Made by a program: the position numbers and the translations under genes
Origin: DASQHY01 sp035602605
GTDB lineage: Bacteria; Acidobacteriota; Terriglobia; Acidiferrales; UBA7541
Assembly: GCA_035602605.1 (NCBI GenBank)
Contig: DATNLZ010000069.1
Location: forward strand, 62,001-126,000
Reading direction: 5' to 3'
Length of the DNA stretch: 64,000 nt
Notes under the pieces: model-generated
Seen by the model: only the letters and a program-made list of their open reading frames with translations
Database searches by the model: none
Told to the model about the DNA's origin: nothing
In this document: positions 34,099-43,053 of the stretch, in pieces
How the letters are laid out: every line of letters starts with the position of its first letter
Numbering within the stretch: position 1 is the first letter of the stretch

Positions 34099-35634
34099 TT
34101 AAACGAAAGATTCGGCCAGCTGGATTGCTTCCTTCGCTTTTGCGAGGGAGACCAACTGGTCCCCGGTGGGCTCGGCTCAACAATACCAAGGCTCGTCGAG
34201 GTACGGAATCGCGGCCCGGGCGATTCGCGGCTCGGCAGTGCGCCATGCCTCCTCGGAAATTCCCAGCGCTCGCGACGCTGCGCGATGTATTGCTTCGAAT
34301 GCTGCGCTACGCGAACGTTTCATTTTTTCACCGGCGGCCACGATATCCTGAACTTCTTCGCAAAGCGCATCTACGCGCGAATCGGGATGGTGCCAGGGAT
34401 GCGCCAAGCGTTCTGGATCGAATGGACCGACCAGTTCGCTCACTTCCGGTAGCTCGAGCAGACGCGAGCTCGCAGGAATCAACAGGCGAATGGCAAGCTG
34501 AATCGGCGCGACATGCTCTTGCAGTTCTTCTTCACGGAGAATGCGCAGAAGCTCCGCAAAGCTTTCCAGCGTGGTCCACGGAGTGAAGGGCACCAAGGTG
34601 GGTTGCAGGATCATCCCCAATTCACGGAAATCTCTAACGGTCGCGAGAACATCGGCGCGCGTGTGACCCTTGTCGAGCCGCTCGAGCACGGCGTCGTCCA
34701 CCGACTCCACGGCGCTCGTGACAAACAGGCATCCGGTGTCACGCAATGTCTCGAGGTGCTGGCGATGCTTGCGAAGATGCTCAATCTTGATTGTGACATC
34801 GTAGGTGATACGTGGGTGCTCACGATGAAGCTCCTGGACTATTGCGAGCGCATGGCCAACACCGTTGAAGAAATCGGGATCGCCGAAAGTGATATGGCGC
34901 GCCCCTGCGGCGATTTGCCGGCGCACGTCTTCCAGCACAACCTGGCGATCGACGATGCGAAACATTCCGTTGTAGACGGGCACGATAGGACAATGTCTGC
35001 AAAGATGCCGGCAGCCGCGGCTGGCTTCGGTGTAGCCGACGGCGCGGTGGTCGCCCGCATTCATCACTAGATGCGCGTAGCGATCGAGGGGCACGAGGCC
35101 GCTTCGATCGGGGATTTGAAACCTGAGACGAGCAAGGGAGAGGACTGGTTCCTGCTGGCTGCTCTCACTCGGGATGGATGACGGAACTTCTTTTATGCGC
35201 GATTGAACATCTGCTGTGGACAATCGCCCGCCGCTTGCCTGCAATCCTTCGTTTGCTGTCAATCCTTTTGGTCGCAACCGGGCGGCGAGGTGCGCGAGGC
35301 CCTCTTCAAATTCCCCGCCAAGAATTGTTTGAACCCCGAGGCTGCGCAAATATTGCTCGTTCATCGACGCATACAACCCATAGAAACAAATGTGTGCGCG
35401 CGGATTCAAGTGCTGCAACGGTCCAATCAATTGCACAGCAAGACGAGTAGCCGTGTGCATAGGCACATAGAAGGCAACGAGATCGGCATCGCGTATCGTT
35501 GCGACCGGAAATTGTTCGCGAGAAAGATCGACGCAATGGACCAAAGCGCCAAGCTGCCGCAACCACGCCGCAGGGGACGCCAGTCCGAATGGCTGGCGGC
35601 CCATTTCGTACGTCGCTACAAGAACGATATTCAT
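34099..35634 (-). CDS. CUAEP-tail radical SAM selenoprotein (in-frame TGA read as selenocysteine)
   Basis: This is a 511-residue radical SAM enzyme if the TGA at 34179-34177 is read as selenocysteine (residue 486). Seen: an N-terminal B12-binding-like Rossmann domain (about 1-125, NIVLVATYEMGRQPFGLAS, ILGGEFEEGL); the 4Fe-4S/SAM motif in TEASRGCRHLCRHCPI (CxxxCxxC); ITFGDPDFFNG; YDVTIKIEHL; SAVESVDDAVLERLDKGHTR; and a helical C-terminal region. The chain then reads DEPWYC, TGA, AEPTGDQLVSLAKAK and ten more residues to a TAA at 34101-34099. I recall an NCBI family named for this CUAEP/CCAEP tail. Vicinal Cys-Sec suggests a redox or substrate-binding tail. ATG at 35634 is used; an in-frame TTG lies at 35640. 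Ordinary gene calling would stop at 34177 and lose 26 residues. It needs selABCD elsewhere in the genome. Confidence 0.87.
34143..34174 (-). promoter_or_regulatory. Candidate bacterial SECIS element after the Sec codon
   Basis: In the mRNA, GGGGACC (34164-34158) pairs with GGUCUCC (34153-34147), seven pairs with one G-U, closing a four-base AGUU loop. A lower stem CGAG (34174-34171) with CUCG (34146-34143) extends it across an asymmetric internal loop. The loop begins 19 bases after the UGA, inside the spacing known for SelB-binding bacterial SECIS hairpins, and it lies within coding sequence as expected. Confidence 0.75.
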
Positions 35635-35757
35635 TATCAAGCCGGCAACTGGAATTATGACACGCGGGAAGAATTATGGCATGCCATCGACGTTGAGCCA
35701 ATCGAGCGACGATAAATCGGTTAGAATAGATAGGCCGCGAAAGGAAGGATATTCAGG

Positions 35758-38424
35758 ATGGCGAAGACCGCCGGGAACTCCTTTAATACTTTGGACACCC
35801 TCAAAGTCGGAGCGCAGGGCTTTGAAGTGCATCGCTTGGAGTCTCTTCAGAAACAAGGTATCGGCAATGTGCCGCGCCTGCCGGTTTCTCTGAAAATTCT
35901 TCTAGAAAATTTACTACGCCATGAAGATGGACGCTCGGTTCGCGCCGACGACATTCGCACGCTGGCCGGATGGGCGCCGGGCACGCCGCAAAAAGAAATT
36001 GCGTTCATGCCGTCACGGGTTCTTTTGCAGGATTTTACAGGCGTTCCCGCGGTGGTTGATCTGGCAACCATGCGCGAAGCGGTCAAGCGCATGGGAGGAG
36101 ACCCGAGAAAAATCAATCCGCTTTTCCCGGCCGAGCTAGTGATTGACCATTCCGTACAGGTCGATAGCTTTGGTAAATCAGATTCGCTCTCGCTCAATGC
36201 AGCGATGGAGTTCCAACGCAACGTCGAACGCTATGCTTTTTTGCGTTGGGGCCAAAAAGCCTTTCAAAACTTCAAAGTCGTTCCACCCGATACGGGAATT
36301 TGCCACCAAGTAAATTTGGAATACCTGGCGCGCGTGGTGTGTTCTGCGCCGCGCGGAAATAAACTGGCTGCGTATCCTGACTCGCTCGTGGGTACCGACT
36401 CGCACACGACCATGGTGAACGGATTGGGTGTGTTCGGCTGGGGTGTTGGTGGAATCGAGGCCGAAGCGGCCATGCTTGGCCAATCGTTTACGATGCTGAT
36501 ACCGGAAGTCATCGGCTTTAAGCTTCACGGGCGCCTGCCTGAGGGTACGACGGCGACTGACCTCGTCCTGACCGTAACCGAAATTCTGCGTAAACGCGGT
36601 GTCGTGGGAAAGTTCGTCGAGTTTTATGGTACGGGCCTTTCGAGCTTGAGCCTTCCCGACCGCGCGACGATTGCCAATATGGCCCCGGAGTATGGCGCGA
36701 CCATGGGATTCTTTCCTGTGGACGCGGAAACTCTCAATTATTTGCGATTCACGGCGAGATCTGCCGAACAGATAGCGCTCGTCGAGGCTTACACCAAAGA
36801 AGAAGGGCTGTTTCGCACCGATGCGACTCCCGACCCGATTTTCAGCAGCACCCTCGCGCTTGATTTGGCAACGGTCGAACCGACCGTGGCCGGGCCAAAA
36901 CGCCCGCAAGATCGAGTGGCCTTGCGTGAAGCTAAAGCGTCATTCCAAAAAATTGTTCAGGGTGTGCCGGTCAAAAACATCGCGGTGAAAAATAATGGCG
37001 ATGAATTTGACTTGAGCAGCGGCGCAGTGGTGATTGCCGCCATCACGAGTTGTACAAATACCTCGAACCCGTCGCTCATGCTCGGTGCAGGTTTGCTCGC
37101 GAAAAAAGCGGTGGAGCGCGGACTACAAACCAAGCCGTGGGTGAAAACCAGTCTCGCGCCCGGCTCGAAAGTCGTTACCGATTATTTGAACGCCGCCGGG
37201 CTGATGCCCTATCTCGAAACGCTGCGCTTTCACCTGGTGGGCTATGGCTGTACGACGTGTATCGGCAACAGCGGCCCGCTCTCCGAGCCAATTTCCGCGG
37301 CGATCAAGGAAAATAATCTTGTGGCTGTTGCGGTTTTGAGCGGCAATCGCAATTTCGAAGGGCGCATTCATCCCCTGGTGCGCGCAAACTATCTCGCGTC
37401 GCCGCCGCTGGTTGTAGCGTATGCGCTCGCCGGACGCATGGATATCGATATTTCACGCGAACCGCTCGGCCGCAACCGAGCCGGCCAGCCCGTTTTTCTT
37501 CGTGACATCTGGCCGACGCCGCAAGAAATCGAGGCCACCGTGCGTGCATCGGTAACCACGGCGATGTTTCACAAGCAGTACAGCGAAGTTTTCGATGGCG
37601 ACGCACAGTGGCGTTCCATGCCCGTGCCGGAAGGTGATTTGTACGCCTGGGATGAAAAGTCCACCTACATCAAGCTGCCGCCGTACTTCGACGATATGCC
37701 CGCCGCGCCGGTGGCGCTCCAAGACATACGTGCCGCGCGGGTTCTGGCCATCCTCGGTGACAGCGTCACGACGGATCACATCTCGCCCGCCGGCTCGATT
37801 CCGGTCGATTCGCCAGCTGGAAAATACCTCATTGCGATGGGTGTCAAGCCTCACGAATTTAATTCCTACGGCGCGCGGCGAGGAAATCATGAAGTAATGA
37901 TGCGCGGCACCTTTGCAAACATTCGACTGCGCAATTTGCTCGCACCCGGTACCGAAGGCGGGTGGACGCTGCATCTTCCCGAAGGCGAAAAAATGACGAT
38001 TTACGATGCGGCGGTGAAATACAAAACGGAAAAAACGGCCCTGGTGGTCCTAGCCGGCAAAGAATACGGCTCCGGGTCTTCTCGCGATTGGGCCGCCAAG
38101 GGCACGCTGCTGCTTGGCGTCCGCGCGGTGATTGCCGAAAGCTTCGAGAGAATTCATCGCAGTAACCTGATCGGTATGGGAGTGCTTCCGGTCGAATTCG
38201 AACCCGGCCAAACGCGCGACAGCCTTGGCCTAACAGGCCGCGAGGTTTTCGACATCGAGGGGATTGTGCGCCTGAAGCCTCGCGAAACACTCGCCGTTCG
38301 TGCGGTTACGCCCGAGGGTGACGAGAAGACTTTCTCGGCTGTCGCCCGCGTGGACACGCCTGACGAAGTCACCTATTACCATCACGGCGGCATCTTGCAG
38401 TACGTTCTCCGCCAAATGCTGTAA
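35758..38424 (+). CDS. acnA: Aconitate hydratase A
   Basis: This is an 888-residue aconitase of the AcnA/IRP1 type, interconverting citrate and isocitrate in the TCA cycle. Seen: VLLQDFTGVPAVVDLA; DHSVQVD; GTDSHTTMVNGLGVFGWGVG; the 4Fe-4S cysteines in ITSCTNTSNP and GYGCTTCIGNSGPL; the swivel domain with GDSVTTDHISPAGSI, SYGARRGNHEVMMRGTFAN, GKEYGSGSSRDWAAKG and NLIGMGVLP. The length matches the family. The start follows GGAAGG. It is divergent from the radical SAM gene with a 123-base spacer and is the last gene before a separate amidohydrolase on the same strand. Confidence 0.96.
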   Translation: MAKTAGNSFNTLDTLKVGAQGFEVHRLESLQKQGIGNVPRLPVSLKILLENLLRHEDGRSVRADDIRTLAGWAPGTPQKEIAFMPSRVLLQDFTGVPAVVDLATMREAVKRMGGDPRKINPLFPAELVIDHSVQVDSFGKSDSLSLNAAMEFQRNVERYAFLRWGQKAFQNFKVVPPDTGICHQVNLEYLARVVCSAPRGNKLAAYPDSLVGTDSHTTMVNGLGVFGWGVGGIEAEAAMLGQSFTMLIPEVIGFKLHGRLPEGTTATDLVLTVTEILRKRGVVGKFVEFYGTGLSSLSLPDRATIANMAPEYGATMGFFPVDAETLNYLRFTARSAEQIALVEAYTKEEGLFRTDATPDPIFSSTLALDLATVEPTVAGPKRPQDRVALREAKASFQKIVQGVPVKNIAVKNNGDEFDLSSGAVVIAAITSCTNTSNPSLMLGAGLLAKKAVERGLQTKPWVKTSLAPGSKVVTDYLNAAGLMPYLETLRFHLVGYGCTTCIGNSGPLSEPISAAIKENNLVAVAVLSGNRNFEGRIHPLVRANYLASPPLVVAYALAGRMDIDISREPLGRNRAGQPVFLRDIWPTPQEIEATVRASVTTAMFHKQYSEVFDGDAQWRSMPVPEGDLYAWDEKSTYIKLPPYFDDMPAAPVALQDIRAARVLAILGDSVTTDHISPAGSIPVDSPAGKYLIAMGVKPHEFNSYGARRGNHEVMMRGTFANIRLRNLLAPGTEGGWTLHLPEGEKMTIYDAAVKYKTEKTALVVLAGKEYGSGSSRDWAAKGTLLLGVRAVIAESFERIHRSNLIGMGVLPVEFEPGQTRDSLGLTGREVFDIEGIVRLKPRETLAVRAVTPEGDEKTFSAVARVDTPDEVTYYHHGGILQYVLRQML

Positions 38425-38492
38425 CTTCGTTTTTTCTGTACGGCACAAAGAAAAACCCTGGCGACGAGTAGCAGCGAAAGGACCAAGAAGCA

Positions 38493-39764
38493 ATGATGCG
38501 AGGTAAATTCTTACTTCTCCCACTGTGCCTATTCACGTTTTTCGCGATGCCTGGCGCGGCACAACGCAAGACCACGACGACGCAGCTGATCGCCATCAAA
38601 GCGGGCAAGCTGGTGGACCCGGAGTCCGGAAAAACCTCAGCGAACCAAACCATCCTAGTGGACGGAGCGACCATAAAAGAAATCGGCGCGCACGTCACAA
38701 TTCCAACCAGCGCGAGAATTATCGACCTGGCGAACTCCACCGTGCTTCCGGGAATGTTTGACGCGCATACCCATCTGTGCATGACCGTCCAGCCGCGCCG
38801 CGATAACGGTAACTATTTCTTCACGACGCTGCTCGATACCACCGCTTACCGCGCAATCGAAGGCGTGGCCAATGCTCGCGCCATGCTCGAATCCGGCTTT
38901 ACTTCGGTACGTGATGTCGGCAACGCAGGCAACTATGCGGACAGCGACCTGCGGCGCGCCATCGAAGCAGGCATCGTGCCCGGTCCGACGATCGTCAATG
39001 CGGGCGTTATTATCGCGCCGTACGGCGGCCAATTTCAGCTCCAGCCCGAAAAGCGGAACCTTGCTACGCCTGAATACCTTTTTGCCGATACCCGCGACGA
39101 GATGCGCAAAGCGATCCGGGAGAATATTCATTACGGCGCAACCGTCATCAAAATCGTTGTGGACGACCAGACTTACATTTATTCCGTGGATGATATCCGC
39201 TTCATGATCGCCGAAGCTCACGCGAGCGGGCTCAAGCTCGCGGCCCATTGCTGGACGCATCCCGGGGCGCACAATGCGGCGGAAGCCGGTGTGGATTCGA
39301 TCGAACACGGCTTCCGAATGACCGACGAAGATTTAGCTTTGGCGAAAAAAAATAACGTGGTTCTGGTCGGCACTGAATTCACCGATCAAATGCTTAAAGT
39401 TCTCGGCGGACAACTGGGAGAGCATAGCATCTGGGTTGATCGCTTGAAGCGTGCTTACAAGATTGGCGTCACCATGGCGTTCGGCACCGATGTCGATGTA
39501 GCAATTCCTGGGGAGACTCGCGGAACTTTGGCCATCGGCTATATTGACAGCTGGGTGGACGCCGGTGTGCCGCCCACCGATACCCTTCGCGCGCTGACTA
39601 TTAATGCCTCCCGATTGCTCGGGGTCGACAAAGTTCGCGGCGCGCTGAAGCCCGGGCTTGCCGCCGACATAATCGCCACCCCGGAAAATCCTCTCGACAA
39701 TATTCAGACACTCAAGCACGTAACGTTCGTCATGAAAGATGGTGCTGTCATCAAGCAACCTTGA
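38493..39764 (+). CDS. Exported amidohydrolase (imidazolonepropionase-like)
   Basis: This is a 423-residue periplasmic metal-dependent amidohydrolase. Seen: a signal peptide (about 1-22, ending GAA|Q); IKAGKLVDPESGK, the small beta-sandwich typical of the family; DAHTHLCM, the HxH metal motif; GATVIKIVVDD, with the candidate carboxylated Lys; AAHCWTHPGAHNAAEAGVDS followed by IEHG, providing two more His; and MAFGTDVD with the final metal-binding Asp. Related enzymes act as exported prolidase-like or N-acyl hydrolases. The start has AAAGGA upstream. The true substrate is unknown. Confidence 0.88.
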   Translation: MMRGKFLLLPLCLFTFFAMPGAAQRKTTTTQLIAIKAGKLVDPESGKTSANQTILVDGATIKEIGAHVTIPTSARIIDLANSTVLPGMFDAHTHLCMTVQPRRDNGNYFFTTLLDTTAYRAIEGVANARAMLESGFTSVRDVGNAGNYADSDLRRAIEAGIVPGPTIVNAGVIIAPYGGQFQLQPEKRNLATPEYLFADTRDEMRKAIRENIHYGATVIKIVVDDQTYIYSVDDIRFMIAEAHASGLKLAAHCWTHPGAHNAAEAGVDSIEHGFRMTDEDLALAKKNNVVLVGTEFTDQMLKVLGGQLGEHSIWVDRLKRAYKIGVTMAFGTDVDVAIPGETRGTLAIGYIDSWVDAGVPPTDTLRALTINASRLLGVDKVRGALKPGLAADIIATPENPLDNIQTLKHVTFVMKDGAVIKQP

Positions 39765-39960
39765 GCATGAGTACCCTTCTCAATTTGAAGGCCGCGCGCA
39801 ACCAAGACATCGTACGCTATGCGAGAATTCGTCCCTCGCCCTTCCTGTGCGAATAACCAGCAACTGTGGCATGATGTCGGCAAGCCAAAAACGTTGGCAG
39901 CGCGTCTACTCAAAGTGCTGGGTTTTTGTGATTACACATGTTTACGCTAAGGAGTTGGCT

Positions 39961-41382
39961 ATGCATAAGGTGAAATTTGCCCTCGCGATCCCCGTCGCGC
40001 TGGGATTGTTGATCGGTCTGCCCGGAACACAATGGGCGACGCAGGACCAGGCCGCCAAGCAGACCGCGAAAACCGCTTCACGCTCCCTGCAGATTCCGAT
40101 TCAGCAAATCACTCTAAAAAATGGTTTGCGGGTGATTCTCTCCGAGGACCATGCCGCGCCAACCTACTCGATCGCCGTGAACTATAACGTCGGCTCGCGC
40201 GATGAGCGCCAAGGCCGCACCGGCTTCGCTCATTTGTTTGAGCACATGATGTATCAAGGCTCGGAGAATGTGGGCAAGGGCGAGCACTTCATTCTTATTG
40301 AAAATAATGGTGGCGGCATGAACGGCACCACCAACGCCGACCGCACCATTTACTTTGAAACTCTGCCGGCGAACCAGCTTGACCTCGGGCTATACCTCGA
40401 AGCCGACCGCATGAAGTCTCTGGCCATCACGCAAGGCAATCTCGACAACCAACGGAACGCCGTGCAAGAAGAGAGGCGACTCGGTGTCGACAATCAACCG
40501 TACGGCAAGACCTTCGAGACGATCGTCGACACCGCTTACGACAATTTTGGCTACAAGCACTCCACGATCGGCTCAATGAAGGATCTCGATGCCGCTACCG
40601 TCCAGGACGTATCCGAATTTTTTCGTATCTATTATGCCCCGAACAATGCCGTGCTCGCGCTCGTCGGCGATTTCAAAAGCGAGGAAGCGATTGCCAAAAT
40701 AAAAAAATATTTTGAAACGATTCCCCCGCAAGCCACGCCGCCGGTTCCGGATATGAGCGAGCCGGCGCAAACAGCCGAGCGCCGCAAAACTATCCAGGAT
40801 ACATTTGCGCAACTCCCGCGCGTTGATATCGAATACAAAATTCCACCGGGAAACACGGCTGACTGGTACGCCATGGCGGTGCTGATGGAAATTCTGGGCC
40901 GCGGCCAATCTTCACGACTGTATCAAAAACTGGTGAAAGACAAGGAAGTCGCGGCGCAGACCGTAGCCTTTGCGCAAGAACGCCGCGGTCCTTCGCTCGC
41001 TTCGACGATTGCCCTGGTTCGTCCGGGAAAAGATACGGCGGAAGCCGAGAAGCTCGTTTACGAGGAAATCGAGCGGCTCCAAAAAGAACCCGTCGCCGAT
41101 TGGGAGCTCGAAAAAGTGCGCATGCTGGACCGCCACGATCGGGCCAGTCAGCTGCAAGGGACCCTCTTCCGGGCCATCCAACTGGCGCAGTATGCTACGG
41201 CCTATAACGATCCCGGCCTGATTAATACAGTCGGAGAAAAAATCAGGAGCATTACTAAGGCCGACATCCAGCGCGTCGCGCAGACCTACATGAAGCCTAC
41301 CAATCGCACAGTAGTTCTCACAACGCCCACGCCGCGCGGTGCTCCAGGCGGGCAGCCCGGGGCAGCGGGAAAGGAACGATAA
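39961..41382 (+). CDS. M16-family zinc peptidase, catalytic subunit
   Basis: This is a 473-residue exported M16 (pitrilysin/insulinase, PqqL-like) peptidase. Seen: a signal peptide (about 1-27); the inverted zinc motif in GFAHLFEHMMYQGSENVGKG (HxxEH) with the downstream Glu of EERRLGVDNQPYG; and the second, non-catalytic M16 lobe at about 230-440. The start at 39961 has AAGGAG six bases upstream; a frame open from 39739 adds over 70 unrelated residues. The next gene, beginning 3 bases after the stop, is a second M16 protein without the zinc motif, so the two likely form a heterodimer of active and inactive subunits. Confidence 0.92.
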   Translation: MHKVKFALAIPVALGLLIGLPGTQWATQDQAAKQTAKTASRSLQIPIQQITLKNGLRVILSEDHAAPTYSIAVNYNVGSRDERQGRTGFAHLFEHMMYQGSENVGKGEHFILIENNGGGMNGTTNADRTIYFETLPANQLDLGLYLEADRMKSLAITQGNLDNQRNAVQEERRLGVDNQPYGKTFETIVDTAYDNFGYKHSTIGSMKDLDAATVQDVSEFFRIYYAPNNAVLALVGDFKSEEAIAKIKKYFETIPPQATPPVPDMSEPAQTAERRKTIQDTFAQLPRVDIEYKIPPGNTADWYAMAVLMEILGRGQSSRLYQKLVKDKEVAAQTVAFAQERRGPSLASTIALVRPGKDTAEAEKLVYEEIERLQKEPVADWELEKVRMLDRHDRASQLQGTLFRAIQLAQYATAYNDPGLINTVGEKIRSITKADIQRVAQTYMKPTNRTVVLTTPTPRGAPGGQPGAAGKER

Positions 41383-41385
41383 ATC

Positions 41386-42921
41386 ATGACCATATGCAAA
41401 GCAGTATTTAATCGCGGCACGATTTTACCTCGCTTGCTGGTATTGGCGACTCTCTCCGCAGGCATGATTTGGGCTCAGGCTCCAGGTGGGGATTCCAAAG
41501 CTGTTTCCGTCAGCAAGGTTGAGCGAAAAAATCGCGCTCCGGTCTCCAAGGAGGTTTTGCACGTAAAACTCCCCCGTCCTGTGGAGACGACGCTTCCGAA
41601 TGGTCTCAGCGTGCTCATTCTCCAAGATCATCGTTTTCCCACCGTGAATGTGACCCTACGTCTGGATGGTGCGGGCGCTCTGGGCGAACCTGCCAACCAG
41701 CCGGGGCTTGCGCAGGTTACCGCGCTCATGTTGCGCGAAGGAACGAAGACGCGCTTGAGCAGGCAAATTGGTGAAGAAGTCGATCGTATGGGGGCGCAGC
41801 TTTCTGCATCGGCGCGTTTCGGTCAGACCGCCGCGATCATCGATGCGTCGGGGCTCTCCGACAATTTTGAGGATTGGTTTGCACTGTTGACCGATGTTCT
41901 GGAAAATCCGACATTCCCCAGCGACGAACTCGCCAAATTAAAACAGCGGCTCAAAGCGCAATTGATACAGCAGCGGACTCAATCGGGCTTCCTCGCCAGT
42001 GAACGTTTTGCCAAAGCGGTCTATGGCGTACATCCGGCGTCAACTGTTTCGGCCACACCGGAATCACTGGACGCGCTGACTTCCGAAACCCTTGCGAAAT
42101 GGCACAAGGAATTCTATGCGCCACAGAATGCGATTCTGGCGATTGCCGGCGACGTCAACGCAAAAGATTTAATTCCAAAACTGACGAAGTGGCTCGGGGC
42201 GTGGCAAAAAACAGAAGCCAAAGCGAGCCAGCCGGGAAATCCAACGCCTGCGGCCGCACGAAAAATCTACGTTGTCAATCGGCCGGATTCGGTGCAAACC
42301 ACACTGGCGATGGGAAATATCGCCATTGCACGCACCAGCCCCGATTATGTGCCGCTCGTGGTTCTCGACCAGGTGCTCGGTGCCGGCGCTGCCAGCCGTC
42401 TCTTCTTGAATCTTCGCGAAGAGAAAGGCTACACCTATGGCGTCTACAGCTCCTTCGCAGCTTCAAAGTTTCCAGGACCTTGGCGTGCTGGAGGTGATCT
42501 CCGCACTGACGTCACCGAAGGGGCCATGAACGAATTCATGAAGGAGCTCAACCGCATCCGCGACGAAAAAGTTCCCGAGAAGGAGCTCGACGAGGCGCGG
42601 CGCGCCGTGGTTGCTGGTTTTGCATTGTCTCTCGAGCAGCCGACGCAAGTGCTGCAGCTTGCAGTGGAGCGAAAAATCTACGGATTTCCCGAAGATTATT
42701 GGGATACATATCCAGTCAAGATAGCCGCGGTGAGCGCCGACGACCTACAACGCGTCGCACAGACATATATCAACCCGCAAACCATGCAAGTTGTGGCCGT
42801 TGGCGATGCCAGTAAAATTAAAACTGTGATGGAGAAATTTGGTCCTGTGGGCGTGTACGATGCCCAAGGAAAACCGGAGGACAGCAAGGCTGCTCCAAAG
42901 GATAAACCGTCAACGGAGTAA
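41386..42921 (+). CDS. M16-family peptidase homologue, non-catalytic partner
   Basis: This is a 511-residue exported M16 fold protein with a signal peptide (about 1-30). At the position of the zinc motif it reads LAQVTALMLREGTKTRLSRQ, so the HxxEH residues are gone, yet the substrate-clamping elements remain (ASRLFLNLREEKGYTYGVYS, the Arg-Tyr motif of the second lobe, at about 335-355). In known two-subunit M16 enzymes the inactive chain supplies this motif to the active one. AAAGGAACG precedes the ATG. A terminator-like hairpin follows 40 bases after the stop. Confidence 0.9.
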   Translation: MTICKAVFNRGTILPRLLVLATLSAGMIWAQAPGGDSKAVSVSKVERKNRAPVSKEVLHVKLPRPVETTLPNGLSVLILQDHRFPTVNVTLRLDGAGALGEPANQPGLAQVTALMLREGTKTRLSRQIGEEVDRMGAQLSASARFGQTAAIIDASGLSDNFEDWFALLTDVLENPTFPSDELAKLKQRLKAQLIQQRTQSGFLASERFAKAVYGVHPASTVSATPESLDALTSETLAKWHKEFYAPQNAILAIAGDVNAKDLIPKLTKWLGAWQKTEAKASQPGNPTPAAARKIYVVNRPDSVQTTLAMGNIAIARTSPDYVPLVVLDQVLGAGAASRLFLNLREEKGYTYGVYSSFAASKFPGPWRAGGDLRTDVTEGAMNEFMKELNRIRDEKVPEKELDEARRAVVAGFALSLEQPTQVLQLAVERKIYGFPEDYWDTYPVKIAAVSADDLQRVAQTYINPQTMQVVAVGDASKIKTVMEKFGPVGVYDAQGKPEDSKAAPKDKPSTE

Positions 42922-42960
42922 TGATCTGTAACGGAATGGAGACAACGTTAAAGGAACAAG

Positions 42961-42992
42961 AAGAAGCGGCCGGGAGTTTTGGTCGCTTCTTT
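42961..42992 (+). terminator. Probable terminator of the M16 pair
   Basis: AAGAAGCGGCC (42961-42971) pairs with GGTCGCTTCTT (42981-42991) over eleven pairs, one G-T, with a 9-base loop. The following T-tract is short, so termination may be partial; the A/T-rich stem ends could let it work in both directions. Confidence 0.6.
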
Positions 42993-43053
42993 GCGCGCTG
43001 GAAACAACAATTGCAACAATCGAAGCTGCGATGACCATTGCTTTGTTCCTCAG

